Source: Vanilla planifolia (lineage: Eukaryota > Streptophyta > Magnoliopsida > Asparagales > Orchidaceae). From it: a stretch of 64,000 nucleotides of DNA. Position 1 is the stretch's first letter. Every line of letters begins with the position of its first letter. Below are positions 1 to 12,912 of the stretch, piece after piece. The position numbers and the translations under genes are program-made. Below the pieces are notes generated by a model. The model did not search any database. It saw only the letters and a list, made by a program, of their open reading frames with translations, and was not told the DNA's origin. The stretch spans positions 18,075,501 to 18,139,500 of the forward strand of contig CM043869.1 of assembly GCA_023846275.1 (NCBI GenBank), given 5' to 3'.

Positions 1-3000
1 TAGTCCATAGTTGACATTTGCATGGACATGTCATTAGTCCATAGTTGATCAAAATGCTGGGACAATAATCAAAATGTGACTATGAAGGGGTGTGATTCCT
101 GATGTGATGTCTGTGATAATGACAAGTTACTAGTGGTGGTGTGTGGTGGTAGCAATACAAAAAAGGATGTGATGGGAGGGTACAAAATAAGGAATTTTAT
201 GTCATATTTTGGGTTGAATCTAAGAGAGGCAAAACATAAGCATGGAGGCTAAATCTTGGGGAGTATAGAACATGAAAGTTTTGGTTATGTGAGAGATTGT
301 GAAAATTCACTAAGATGACTTTTTTTTTTGAAGGTGGTGAGAACTTAACCATATTTTATTACTATGGAAGCATTATACAAAAACTCTCTGTGGAAACCAA
401 ACATTATAGCATGAGTTTTTCATGATCAGAATGTTGGTTCAAGCAAGAAGACTTATAAATAATAAAAAAAAAAGGAAAAGAAGATAAAATAAAGATTGCA
501 AAATTAATTGATCTAGCTTTCCTTCCCCTTTCAACAATGAGGCCACTAAGATTACTTTATCATTGTAACTTTGAGAACGAAAGTCATACCTAATTATGTG
601 AACTTATACTCCACCAAAGTTAACACCATTTAAAGCATATTTGATATGTTGAAATGTAATAACATTGTAAGCTTATGATTGTTTCAACTTGTAGAGAATC
701 CAATTTGAAAGTTCACTTTTGGCCGATGAAATATAGCTTGAATGAAATTTAAATTTTAAACTTAAGCCTGAAATGTATTTTCATCAAGAAAGTACAAAAC
801 ACAATAAGTCTTATATAAGTCTTTCTCTAAATGTGAACAAATGTTTTTGTATATTTTGGGTTAAACTAGGCTAGACTATGTTGAAGGAATGAGGGGAGAA
901 TGGTGGAACTGAGGGATTGAAAGGCGAGGAAGCTTATAGAAGCCATAAGGAATAATTTTGTAGCATTATGACATCACGCTACCACACTTGCATTTCATCG
1001 ATTTCCACAAAAAAGGAGTTTAGCATCACACTAGAATACCTTGAATGTTCTCCCTTGGATAATCTCTCCAAAGGGCCATGAAATCACCATGAAATAGATC
1101 AATTCTTCTTCTAAAAGTTAAGGGTTTAAAGGCAAAGGAAGGAGGGGACACACCTGGTAACCAAAAGAGACTACATCACCACGATTTGATGGCTAAACAT
1201 TTAATGTAGTTTAGCTAAACATTTAGTATAGTTTAGCTTTATAGAACAAACCTTTTGAGGCAATTTGCTCTATATAAGATTGGGTGGCTTACCAACCTTT
1301 TAGTATAGTTTAGGCCTTACCTACTTACTCATCTGGATGAGACAGTCATCATACCTATTGTCTAATCATTCAAGACAAGTTTTGAACTATCCAAGGAGTT
1401 CTAGATTAACCTTAAACCTTCAAAAAAACCCAAATAGATAATTGTCCATTGTATCTAGGATGACTAGCAATGAATCCAAAACATTTGATTCAATATACAT
1501 ATATGTAGTGCTCATGTAAATCCCTAAATAACCTTAGCATACGTGATCTTATGTATTGTGACAAAAATATACATCCTATATGATATAGAACCAGCAAATA
1601 TTTCCAACTATAGGCAAATACAAAAATGTATATGTAACATTTTGCAACACTTGCAGATGCTTGATGTCATATGAAGATATTTTGATGAGTGTTGGCGAGG
1701 CTCCAAAGCCACTCATCTACTAGAAAATTTGTATGCCACTCTTGAACATGCTCATGAATTGAAGGCTATTATGTGCGTTGTCTCATGATCTTCATCTATC
1801 ATGCTAGTGTTTGTATTCTCATCAAAATGCAAGTAGAATTGATGCCAAAATTAATAAGAAAATCTCTTCAGAGAAGGTGAAAGATAGAAGTCACTTGACT
1901 TATGAACATCATTTCACTAAATGTGACCGTCATAAATTGTTGCTCCTTCACCAGAGAAAGATCATCATCCTTCTGACCTTAATAGCCTCCTGTCTCTCCT
2001 TGCAAAAAACTAGCAACCATTCCTCTCTACTTCCCATCTATGGTCAAAACATGTACTTTACTTCTAACTATTACTCTTCTTGTCTGTCTTGTGTACTATT
2101 CTTTTTATAAAGGTACATTGAGTTAAACTCTTTAAGAATTCAATTTCTTAAATCTCTAAGATAGTGAATCATTCAACACCTAATATCGTGATTTTCCCTC
2201 TTCATGGAGTTTATCGTGTAAAAATTATTGTCACTTGATCTAATTGTAGTTTTTAACATTTTGAAAACCTGTAATCCACTAACCTCCTCTTCCCAAGTTT
2301 CATTGAAGTACTTATTGCTTAAGTCATTTTTTTATTCTAGAAATACGAACAACTATATTATCACTATTCATTGATGTACCCGATTTATAGTTTTTGAGAC
2401 AAGTTCATCTTGTCACTAATTATTATGATTTAAGCATTTAGTGTAATCTAATTTTCAGATAAAATTATTCCTAAGTTAAACCAGTATCCCTTAACTCTTG
2501 TTCAATCTTCTGTCTCTTACTATTATGTATTGTGACTATCATTATCCTCTTTTTTCCTCCCTCCCCCCATCCTCTTCCCTTCTCTCTCTCTCTCTCTCAT
2601 GTACTTTAGGTCCATAATGAGTTAGCAGCCATCACCAATTGTTAGAGTATCAAACATAAGGTTCAATGCAACCTTGCTCCTTGCCCTCTCTTAGACTTTG
2701 CTCTTGAGTTAAAATAGTGGATTCCTTGTTTTTTTGAAAATCTTTCTATTTTAATAGGCCATCCTAATGTAATTCGTGCTTTACTTGGTCAATTTCATAG
2801 GTGTACCTCACTTTGCTCAACCAAATCCCTGAGGAGAAGTTTTGGCATTATTAGGTGTAAAAAAATCCTTCTATGCTCTTGATTAACCAAATATAGCCTA
2901 ACAAAAGGGGCCAAGCACCTTGAATGAAATTGTATTATCTCTTTACTCCATTCTTGAACTATTTGATGGATGTGGATCTATTGATCAGTTGACTGATATT

Positions 3001-4870
3001 ATCTGTTTTAGATGTCCAACTTGTCTTTGAGATAATTGTCTATTGGTTTTTGTTGAAACAAATTTGCAATTACCATTTAATAAAGTACTTTATCCAAGAA
3101 GAAAATAAAGAATGAAGAAATTGTATTATTTATCAAATAATGATTTTGGTTATAAAATGGTTGAATTTATTATTTTTTTACATGACTATACTAACATGTA
3201 TTAAGAAGATTTGTAACTTGTCTCAGTCCTCTCCTCTTTCTCTCTTGCATCATAATTTTGGTGACCCTCATTGGATGTGAAAGCATCAAGGACAAGCTTA
3301 GTGATGTTGGTATATTCCTTGCCTTACCCACTCTCTGTCCTTTGTGAAGTTGCTTCTATGGCTGCTCCATCTCTCCAATCCCAACCATATTCACAGTTTC
3401 CCACCAAGTTGTCGGTGCTCAAATCTTATTATTGTCCCATAGCATTTCTAATCTTGCCAATATTTGTAAGTTCTTCCTTTGCATTATTAGATCAATTTTA
3501 TTCTTCCATTTTCATTTTTTCTTTTTTTTTTACAGTTGTGTTTTTATTGTTGCGTGTTATATTTTTCTTATTCTATCCTAGAAATCTAAATGATGTTATT
3601 GTTTTGAAGGTTGAGGAGGCTGTCCTACTTTCAATGGCTAAACATAGATGCTCAAATATTAAAGGTGATTATTTTACTTATGTTTTTGTAAGGTTTTAAG
3701 TTATATATTTGTTTTGTTAGTTGTCCACCTTCTTGTCTCTTTTCAGCATTCCTTGCATTTAAGTATTTCTTTGTTGTAGTTGTTTTTGTTTGCTAGGATT
3801 TGCACAGATCATTTATGTGAGGGCAAGTGGATTTGTGAGTGTTAGCTAACTTGGTAAATATATAAGTTTTGCCATGGTACTTGGTTTGATTTCTATTGCA
3901 ATTTTGTTTAGGTTTGCCCTTGTCTTACTTCAACATAGGAACAAACCAACTTAACTTAAAGGCTAGAGACATCAATTTCTTTTCCATTGTTTAATTTAAA
4001 GTGTTAGAATAAAATAATAATGTTTTTCTTGCGTTTTAAGAAATATATTAATTTGTGAAGTATATTTTTGAAAAAACTCATTGAAAGGAATCTAATAATA
4101 TTTTTTATGTAATTCCTAAAATTCTAATTAAATTGGTTTGAATTCATGAAACAAAGAATTGAATGTTCATTGTGAGAGAGGTATTGTGGGCTTTTTCATT
4201 TGCATGTAAAATGCCTAAGCTAAGGATGAGAAGGGAGGGAAGGAGAGAAGGAGGGAGTGGGAAAGAGAGAGAGAGAGGGAGAGAGAGAGAGTTCAATTGA
4301 GGCAGGAGGGAGTGAAAAGAGGGTAGCCATGAGAAGAAAAGAGAAATATGAATATTTAAAGAAAATTTAAGCAGTAGAAGTTAGAAATTGCTTCAACAAA
4401 GATGAAAAGTGTTGCCACAACCAATAAGTAAACAACAAGGAACAAAATCATCAAAAGGTAATTAAAGTGAGAAGAAGTTGCTATGCCAACTAAGTGGTGA
4501 CATAGTGATGCTGTTGTTGGGAGGGATCCTAGATGAGAAATTAGTGGTTGTAGCAAAGTAAAATGAAGGAAAAGTGAGGAAGAGTAGGTCAATTGCAACA
4601 AGGAGGTTCCAAAGCTTCAGGAATTAGTTTGGAGTTGAGTTGACTAACTATAATAATGAAGAGAGCGAGGTTGCATAGCTTTTTTCTCTATTTTTTATTA
4701 TGTTTAAAGAGCATGCAAAGCTAGGAATTTGGAAAAGAAAGCTTTAAGGTTATGTTAATGAAGTCTATGAACCTTTAGGTTATTTAAAAGGTGTTTTTAT
4801 TGAAGTTATTACCCTAATTCTAAGGTTTTGTCTAGCATGAGTTAGAATTGAAATAAAGGAAAAATCGTGT
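1..4870. other. AT-rich stretch, no gene recognised
   Basis: No reading frame here shows a domain I recognise. The longest open frame is 142 codons at 3271-3699. It is rich in Phe, Leu and Ser encoded by T-rich runs, as expected from low-complexity sequence. A CT microsatellite lies at about 2579-2600 and a GA-rich one at about 4263-4292. Pieces between 1.7 and 3.0 kb could be badly decayed retrotransposon sequence, but no motif proves it. Confidence 0.5.
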
Positions 4871-4879
4871 TTCAGTCTT

Positions 4880-5057
4880 TTGTCTCAAGAAAATGCATAT
4901 AATACATTAGGTATGTATAGTTTATATTAACTTGGTATGTCATATGCTTAGAAGACAAACAATACACTAATTTTGAGCATATAATACATTAGATCTACAT
5001 ATAATACATCAATGCCAGACGTGGAATATATTGATTTTGACGTATGATACATCTACT
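4880..5057. repeat. Cluster of ATAATACATT/GTATGATACAT-like words
   Basis: Short words such as ATAATACATTAG and GTATGATACATC recur several times. The same flavour of motif fills the leaders of the gypsy copies at 11.7-12.3 kb and 15.6-16.4 kb and the SIRE-like LTRs. This is probably a fragment of one of those elements, cut off on its right side by the inverted-repeat element. The assignment is inference. Confidence 0.3.
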
Positions 5058-7057
5058 GATCTGTTTGTAAGGTGTTTTCACCATGAGCCCTCAATAATAG
5101 ATTTTTTTTTCAGAGTATCAGTAGTAGAAGTGGAAGCATAATAATGATGAAGAGCAAAGAAAGGAGAAGAAAAAAAAAGGATTTTTGTTTAAAGAGATTG
5201 AAGTTCTCAAGAAGTTTTCTTTTTTATGATTTTGAATTTACAAAGTTTTGATTCTCAAAATTCTAAATTTTAAAGTTCTAAATTACTTCATACACACATC
5301 CCTTCTTTATATAGAGATTTGGATATAATATTCAATTGTAAAATAAAAAATATATGATTTTGATCAAAAACATAAAAATTTCCCAAATTTCACAAATTCT
5401 ACAAAACGAGCTTGATCCTGCTTTTATACGCATGCATGTCTTTGCCCCTTCTTGTGTACAATTGATCGTGTATCTTGGTACTATTCTCTCGTGTGGAAAG
5501 TCCTTCGTGTGAGTGTTGATCATAGTGATGTGGTAGATAGTTGATAAGGAGCACATACAACCCTTCCTTATCAGTCCCACACATTCGCACATAATGCTCA
5601 GCTAGTAAGTTGCAACATGCCTTCAGTGAATCTTCACCATATGCGACTCCTACTGCTTCAAGTCGAGTCAACATTTTATGTCATTTTATCTTCTCCTTTT
5701 GTTGTTTTCACTATTTTAGATTAAATGATCTTCTAAACATGAGATCTTTCTTTTTAAGATTTGAGTCCTATCAAATCTTCTTTTTTGAACTAATTTTCTA
5801 ATAAATCTAGTTTGATTATCCTTTTTTTGGGAGGTTAAGACTTTTATCAATTCCATCATGTGATTTCTTTGATTTTATTTTTAATAGCATATATCTTTAG
5901 TGAGTATTCATCAGCTTCTACATTTGGTCAATAACAATAATTCCTTTTGTCAATACTTTTTTGTCTTCTATTAGAAAGAAGTGTTGTATATTTCGATCCT
6001 ATAAATATAAATTGCTCAGTATAATTTGACAGATATTTAGAGATACTACTTTGCATATAATCTCATCATATAGTCTTTAGTGATTGAAAAGTTTATATTG
6101 TATTATTTTTCAACTCTCACCTTAGAGTTTTTATAAATCCATAAAGAATAGGTACTGGATGTGGTTTCTTGAAGATTACACTTTTTATATTCTATTTTTT
6201 CTCTAATTATCTAAAAAAATAAAAATCATATAAAATTATGCAATAAGATAATGTTTTTTATGTCAATCACAAGCTTGCTAAATTCTCCTTTTCATAGTAA
6301 TCAAAGTTTTAATTATTCATAAAATAAAATGATGCAAATGATCAAGAGATCATTACCAAGCTCATTAAATCCAAAATGGGGAAAAATAGAGGGAAAATAA
6401 TGAAAAACATCGATGCAACATGAAGTAATGGGAGCCACACGTTGGGCCATGCACGGAGTCTTGATGTAAGTGTAAAAGAGCTTACATAACAGTGCATTAG
6501 CTGAGCACTACACCCAGAGGCATGGGCATGAAAACGAAAGGGGAGGCACGTCAGGAGCCTATGTGTGTCCTGTTGGTTGCCTACTGTGTCGCTGCAAACA
6601 ACACATGCATAGAGGATTATCTACATGCATAAATAGTAATCACATGCATGAACAGTCCCTTAAGCATAATCGTATGCAGGGAACCACAAATGCACACATA
6701 CATACACAACATTAAGTTGGTTTTACAAAATTTGAAGAATTTTTATATTTCTAGTAAAAAGCACATATGTTTTATTTTATAATTAAATATTACATCTAAA
6801 TATCTCTATAAAAAGGTGAGAAGAATGTATAAAATAATTTAAAACTTTAAAATTTAGAATTTTAAGAATCAAAATTTTGAGAATTCAAAACTCTAAAAGG
6901 AAAACTTCTTAAGAAATTCAGTCTCCTTATTATAAAAACCTTCTTCTCTTTCTATTTTTTCTCATTATTTTTATCATACTTCTACTTTTATTATTATTAT
7001 TTTAAAAAGAAGGTCTATTGATGAGGGTTTAGGATGAGAATATCTCACAAATATCTC
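5058..7057. mobile_element. 2.0-kb element with long terminal inverted repeats (MULE-like?)
   Basis: The left arm (about 5058-5406) matches the reverse complement of the right arm (about 6719-7057) over roughly 330-350 bp, through distinctive stretches such as AAGAAGTTTTC, AAATTCTAAATTTTAAAGTT and the outer CCCTCAATAATAGA/CCCTCATCAATAGA. The ends weakly share GA-rich sequence (GATCTGTTTGTAAG versus GAGATATTTGTGAG). The 1.3-kb middle is less AT-rich in two blocks, 5400-5680 and 6415-6700. Long inverted arms with unrelated filling suit a non-autonomous Mutator-like DNA transposon. I could not find a clean 9-bp target duplication, so the superfamily is unproven. No transposase is visible. Confidence 0.6.
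5399..5674 (-). other. 91-codon open frame inside the inverted-repeat element
   Basis: This open frame lies in the loop of the inverted-repeat element and partly enters the left arm. Its composition is more gene-like than the surroundings, with mixed Leu, Ala, Glu, Cys and His residues and segments such as GEDSLKACCNLLAEHYV. I do not recognise the product. It could be a host-gene piece captured by the element, as Pack-MULEs do, or a chance frame. Confidence 0.25.
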
Positions 7058-7248
7058 ATATTATTTTTTGGCATTAGAGAGCTTCAATTTGATGATGATG
7101 ATGGTGAAAAGAAGAAGATAATTGAAGAGCAAGCCAAAAAAGAGAATAAGGAGATTAACAAAGCTTCATTCAAGGTGATTGTATCGATTATTTCACCATC
7201 AAACTAAGAGATATAAGTAGTTCTATTAACTTAATAAATACAATTGTT

Positions 7249-7254
7249 AGTATA

Positions 7255-7290
<36 letters not shown>

Positions 7291-7318
7291 CATACATATA
7301 CATATATATATATATATG
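7249..7318. repeat. AT/ACAT microsatellite
   Basis: About 70 bp of alternating TA with interspersed TACATA units, directly visible. Confidence 0.85.
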
Positions 7319-7689
7319 TCATATAAGTCTTATATGAATAACACTTATAATTGTTATATGTACAATATCATGAGATGACATGGTAATAACTCTCATAAAA
7401 AGAGATAATAAATGATTCAAGAATTTTCATAAGATATGATCCCATGACTATTACTATATGTAGTTAGCTACTAGCTCATGGTGTAGAGCTTGATAAGTAT
7501 AGGTTATAGATTATATTATAAGATAACATTGGAGACATCATGCTCAAATACCACTAATACATTGTATAAGGCTACATGAGTTAAGTTCTACTATCGTTAG
7601 TATATTGTGTAGTCCTAGATGGACATAGATGATATGATTGATTTATAAGCTATGACTTACTTACAAGCTAAGGCTTATATAACATATCA

Positions 7690-9916
7690 AATGTAAGGGT
7701 GAATACTAAAACACCTATGTTAAGAATTTTAAATTGTTGAAGGATTAAATTAACAAAAAATCTAAATCACATGTTCATCAAAGTTGTTATAAGAAGAAAA
7801 GATTTGTAGGATCTCAAATATAATAAAATTTGAAGTTTGTAATTATTTTTAATTATTTAGATTTTTTTGTAAAATTTTAAAATATATATTATAATTTTCT
7901 AAAAAATTGTTTACTTTTAAAAGGAGATATGATACTTAAGAGATGAGAGAGATAAGCTAACAAATTAAGCGTGTAAATATTTTGAATCCATTAAGTCCAA
8001 GTTGATGAAAATAAGAATTATTTGTGACCAAAAAAAGATTAGAGATTAATAAAAATTTATTTATGAACTTAAAAAGTTTCAAAAATTAAAAATATTAGAT
8101 TGATTAAAAAAACTTAGAAAAGGAGTAGAAATGAGCATGAAATTAAAAGCTAAAGATGATTTAAAAAAATCATTAAGTAATGAATTTGAGGATTTTAAAA
8201 TTAGAAAATTATAAATAATTCTAAACATTGTTAAAAATGTGAAGTTTGGTCAACGAGTTGAGCTCATTAATGCAAATAATAAAAAATTAGCTTGAAATTT
8301 TTGGAGATCAAATTGATAAAAAAAATACAATGAATGATATAATTCGTAAAGTTTAACTAAAATAAGAATTTAATTAATTTCTGAAATCTCTAATTTCTTT
8401 ACCTTAAACTTACGATGAAGGAATTCAAATCAACAACAAAAACCCATATGGTAGAATGAATGAGGTGGCGACGTAACTTTTGGATTAAAAGTAAGAGTTG
8501 GGAAGGTGAATAGATAAATCCTTTGAAGGGTTGGTAACAATTGAATGGAGGTAAAAGGCTAGGAAGAGGAAATGGCTTCAAGAAGGTATAAAAAAAAGAA
8601 ACTTGACTATATAAAAGCTTTCCAAAAATTTGTGAAACTTACTTGAGCCATAAGCTGAAAGAGAGGAGGAAAGAGAAGATGATGTGCTCCTAAAGGAAAT
8701 CCTTAAGAAGAGGCAAAGGAATCAAGAAGAGACTTTATTGTGACTACGTTAGAAAATTGAAGAAGGCACAATAAAAAAGTACTATAGCATCGTACAATAT
8801 GTAGAAAAGAACAAGATCATAAAGAGACACATAATTTAAGGCCTAATATAAGATGTGACTACTACAATAAAAAATTTATGGTTGGTAAGCTTGTTCATTT
8901 ACATATATACTTGATGTAATTATGTATGCTACTTAGAGCCCTAGTAAAAAAAACAAATTGAGTTATTATATTTGATTGATATTATAAATTTATATTTTAA
9001 TATGATGTTGTGTATAATATGTCACTATTAAATATGATAAGGTGAAAATGATGACTAAAGAAAATGAAATTATTATTCTTATTGTAGTTGAAAAAAGGAA
9101 AAATGGTGATAAGAACAAAAATTGGTAAAAAGCTAAGGTGATTTTAAAAATGTATAAATGTTAGTTGTCCAATGTGATAGTTATCATTTAGAGTTCTTTT
9201 ATTCAAAATAGATAATTTACTTTATACCATATGAAACACTTTTCTCTAATTCAACTAAAAAAGAGCACTTCAAGAGAAAGATAAAAGATAAGTAATTATA
9301 AACAAGTACATAAAGATTACGTAGAAGATAAAATCCTAGATTATATTTTTATTATAATTTTCATCACATGCTATTGTTATTATAAAAGATTGACCTAACA
9401 TATGACAGAAATAAAAAATTATTTGCTTTTTACACACACGTATACATAAGTGCATATATATATATACATATATTCATATATACATACATGATTTTACTAT
9501 TATGCTATTATTGGTTGGTTTAGCCTACTTTATAACCCAACAATTTCAAGTTATGATGAGGCACAATATTTGATTATAGGAGATTAGTGAGTATGACACA
9601 TAAGATCCATATTTATTTGTGATTATTTCATTATATCAATGTATAATCTATTGTGCAAACTGTTTATGTTATCATTTAGTGATGAAAATATAGTAGTATA
9701 GACATGTATTAGAACTTTACTCCATTATAAGGTTTGAAGTTTGTTTTTAGAAAAGAAATGCAACAGTGCTGTAGTTTTTAAATAATGTATTAAATTGTTT
9801 TTCAAAAATTAAGTATGAAATAGATTTTGAATTTTATTTATCGATTCATGTGTTGATAAAAAATATGTTTTCCAAATAAACAAAAGAGTATGTAAAAATA
9901 AATGATATGGCTCTAA
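7690..9916 (+). mobile_element. Ty3/gypsy-family LTR copy (old)
   Basis: The stretch from about 7.8 kb runs parallel, block by block, to the LTR copies that start at 9917 and 12913. Shared blocks are an early CTCAAAT...TTATTTTTAATTATTT block, a middle TTGATGAAAATAAGAATTATTTG-type block, and a later part at 9.0-9.9 kb that matches 14.38-15.23 kb. A TATA-like ACTATATAAAAGC lies near 8609-8621. Divergence is high, so the copy is old. Its left boundary is uncertain and its right side is cut by the next copy. It looks broken. Confidence 0.5.
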
Positions 9917-12912
9917 TGTAATATCCCAAAAGTAAGAAAAAATAATTAAATAATAATTTAAGAATTTTGAGTTATGAGACACTTAAATTTAGTACAAAAT
10001 TGTTATATGAAGGTTAATTGATGAGTTCATTGGAAAGGAAAGAACTTTTAGTGTCCCAAATCTAAAAATTGAGGTTTATAATTATTTTGAATTATTAAGT
10101 TTTTTACAAAATTTTTGAGATTTTTTAAGGACTATAATATTTTTCTTAAAACTTGTACACCACAAAAACAAGGTATGAGACCTTATAAGAAAGATGCGAG
10201 TGGAGAAATTTTGTAAATATAATTTTTAAAAGTCTATGACATCAAGTTGGTGGATATTTATGTTTTCTAAAAATTAAAAAATGATTTGGATTTTTTAAGA
10301 ATTTACTTTTTAGTTTTAAAAGTACCAAAATTTCATAAAAATACTAAATGAATCCAAAACATTACGAAAAATTATTGAAATGTAGAGAATAAAAAGATAA
10401 ATTTAACAAAATTTTCTTAGCATAAAAATGAGGTGAGATAGTCATGTTATCTTTATAAAAATACTAAAAATACAAAATATCACCATAAAAGATAAATTTT
10501 TGTTAATGATAGATATCAAAAAGTCAAATCAAACAAAATTAACTAACAAATTTTGGAGTTCAAATCAAATAAAAAGTACAAGTGATATTAAATTTTTTGA
10601 GGTTTTGATTTAATTATACTTTTATTAATTTCTAAACCAACCTAAATTTCCCTAAACATTAGACAAACAGTAAGTAAAGATCCAAAACCAACTCAATAAT
10701 GGCTCAAATTGATGTGAAATTATAGTAATTTAAGTGATAGGGTGGTGACGAGTTGTCCTCACTAAAAGTCATAACCATTTGGAGGAGATTGAAGTCAACA
10801 AGAGGGAAAGATGTGTGGGTGGTCATAAAGTTTAAGGGAAATGTTTATTGTACTATTTTTAATAAATTAGAAGAAATTTTGTTATGGTTGAGGACTTTGG
10901 AAGGGGAGTAGAGTGTGAGGAGGTGATTTTCAGGCATATGGAGCAACCAAACTAAAGAAATCAAGAGAGGAAGATCCTTAGTTTGAGAGAAAATTGTGAT
11001 GGTATTATAGCAATACTATAGCAACAAGGAATGGAAAAGAATTTTGTGCATTTGTTTTTGAAAATTCAATTCACTATGTAACCATTAAATATAGAACAAG
11101 GTGGACTGACCTATACTTATTTGCATATAGGTGATGTAACATTGCTTGAAATCTAGGTGACCTCTTTGAAAAAAGAATTTGAAAAAACATATTGGAGGAA
11201 AATTGCTTTCATGATTGTGATGATATGTTTCTATGTTGCCAATTATCGATGCTTTATTTGACATGAGATTGTCATGTATAATTCAACTTTTTGCAATTGT
11301 AGTTTATTAAATTTGTTGATTCATAGCATGTAATATATAAATTACAACTAGTGATCAAAGTGAACAACATAGGATGTCAAATTTAGAAAAAATGAAACTC
11401 AAGATGCAATTCTTGAAGGGTCAGGAAGATATTCTAAATATATTTACAACCTTGAATGTCAAACTTAAAAAGAATAAAATATTGGGTGAAAAACTAGATT
11501 CAAAAGGCATAGAAAAATATTTTAGAAATGTCCGCACATGGAAAATATAGATGTGAAATCTAGAAAAAATTGAATAACTTACATAGAGAACATGGGTAGA
11601 TATTTTAGAAGGGAACGCACATATGTTGCTATCTTATCTGATATTATTTGATACTTATTTTTACATTTATTAGGCATTACAATAAACTTAGATTTAATGT
11701 AAAAGTTTGCAAAATTTTAGCATAAAAAATGGCCTAATCATATAATACAATAACATGAATTGTACGATATAATATGAATAAGAAAAGGATATTGAATTAA
11801 AATGGACAATATCATATAATATGATCTAGTGAGAAGAAACATGAATTAGTTAACCAACTATATCATAGAGTACAATCATAGAAATCATATAATACAATGG
11901 TATAAAAATACCTATGATGAATAGATTAAAACAAGATTGTATCACATGTCTAAGAAAGACATACAAGTATTTGATATAATAGCTAAGGCCACAATGGGTT
12001 AAACAAGTCTCATAATGTAAGTGAGGGATAATATATAGATTTTATAATGTAAAGAGAGGAATTGTATCGTATGATACATTGCAAGTCATATTAAAGGGTG
12101 AAGAAACTATCATATGATAAGAAGAAAAGGATCATATAACATGATTACTTAATGAAGAAGAACAGGAAGTAAAGAAAGAGAATTAAATGGATTATAAAAT
12201 ATGGAGAGAAGGATCATACAATAAGATTACAAAAAAGTTTTAAACTAAATGGATTGTATAGCATGAAGAAAAGGATAGTATTATATGATCTTGACAAATA
12301 GATAGAGAGGAAGAAGAAAGTAAGAATAAAGAATATATTAATTTGAAGGATGTGCTTGAAGTTAGTAATGAAATGTGTGTCTTGTTTTTGGAACAAGGGC
12401 TATGCCCTTACAACCCCCTCGTAAGGGGATGTGACACCTAGACCCCATTGCTTATTGAATAAGCAACAAGATCCCATTGCTTATTGCAAAGACCATCCAA
12501 GTATTTTAAAAAAATAAGAGAGAAGAAAATGTTCAAAAAAAGAAGCTACAATAGTTCTAACCACTAATTCATATGCCTTATGAGTTATTTATTTAATTGA
12601 TTAAAAGAATATTATATGCATATAATTCTTTGAAGTTATTTATTTTCTTGTATGAATGAAATCTATAATATTCTTGATCAAGGATATCATCAAAAGAAAA
12701 TGAATTGATCATGTGAGAATACTAAAGAAATAAGTTATAAATGCCCAATTACAACTAGTTAGTAAATAATGACTAAGGCATTGGATTAAAAAAAGACAAT
12801 GATTTAAGATAAATAGACTATCAAATAAAGTAAAAAAGAAATGAGAAGAAAAATGCATAAGATACATATTGATTAATCAATTTTTTTAAAAACATCATAT
12901 AAGGAAACAAAT
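9917..12912 (+). mobile_element. Ty3/gypsy-family LTR plus leader (old copy)
   Basis: It starts with TGTAATATCCCAAAA, a typical gypsy LTR start. LTR-like sequence runs to about 11345 and matches 12913-14370 with an offset near 3.0 kb, including AATTTTGTAAATATAATTTT at 10209 versus 13197 and GTTGATTCATA at 11317 versus 14325. The next part (about 11346-12480) matches the leader after the following copy and holds many ATATCGTATGATA-like words. A GC-richer patch with AAGGGCTATGCCCTT-like dyads lies at 12400-12480. The block found at 14.38-15.23 kb in the next copy is absent here. Old and broken; no coding part is seen. Confidence 0.55.

Noticed and set aside
3271-3699. 142-codon plus frame as a gene
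   Set aside because: T-rich low-complexity sequence, no domain, no coherent splice partners.
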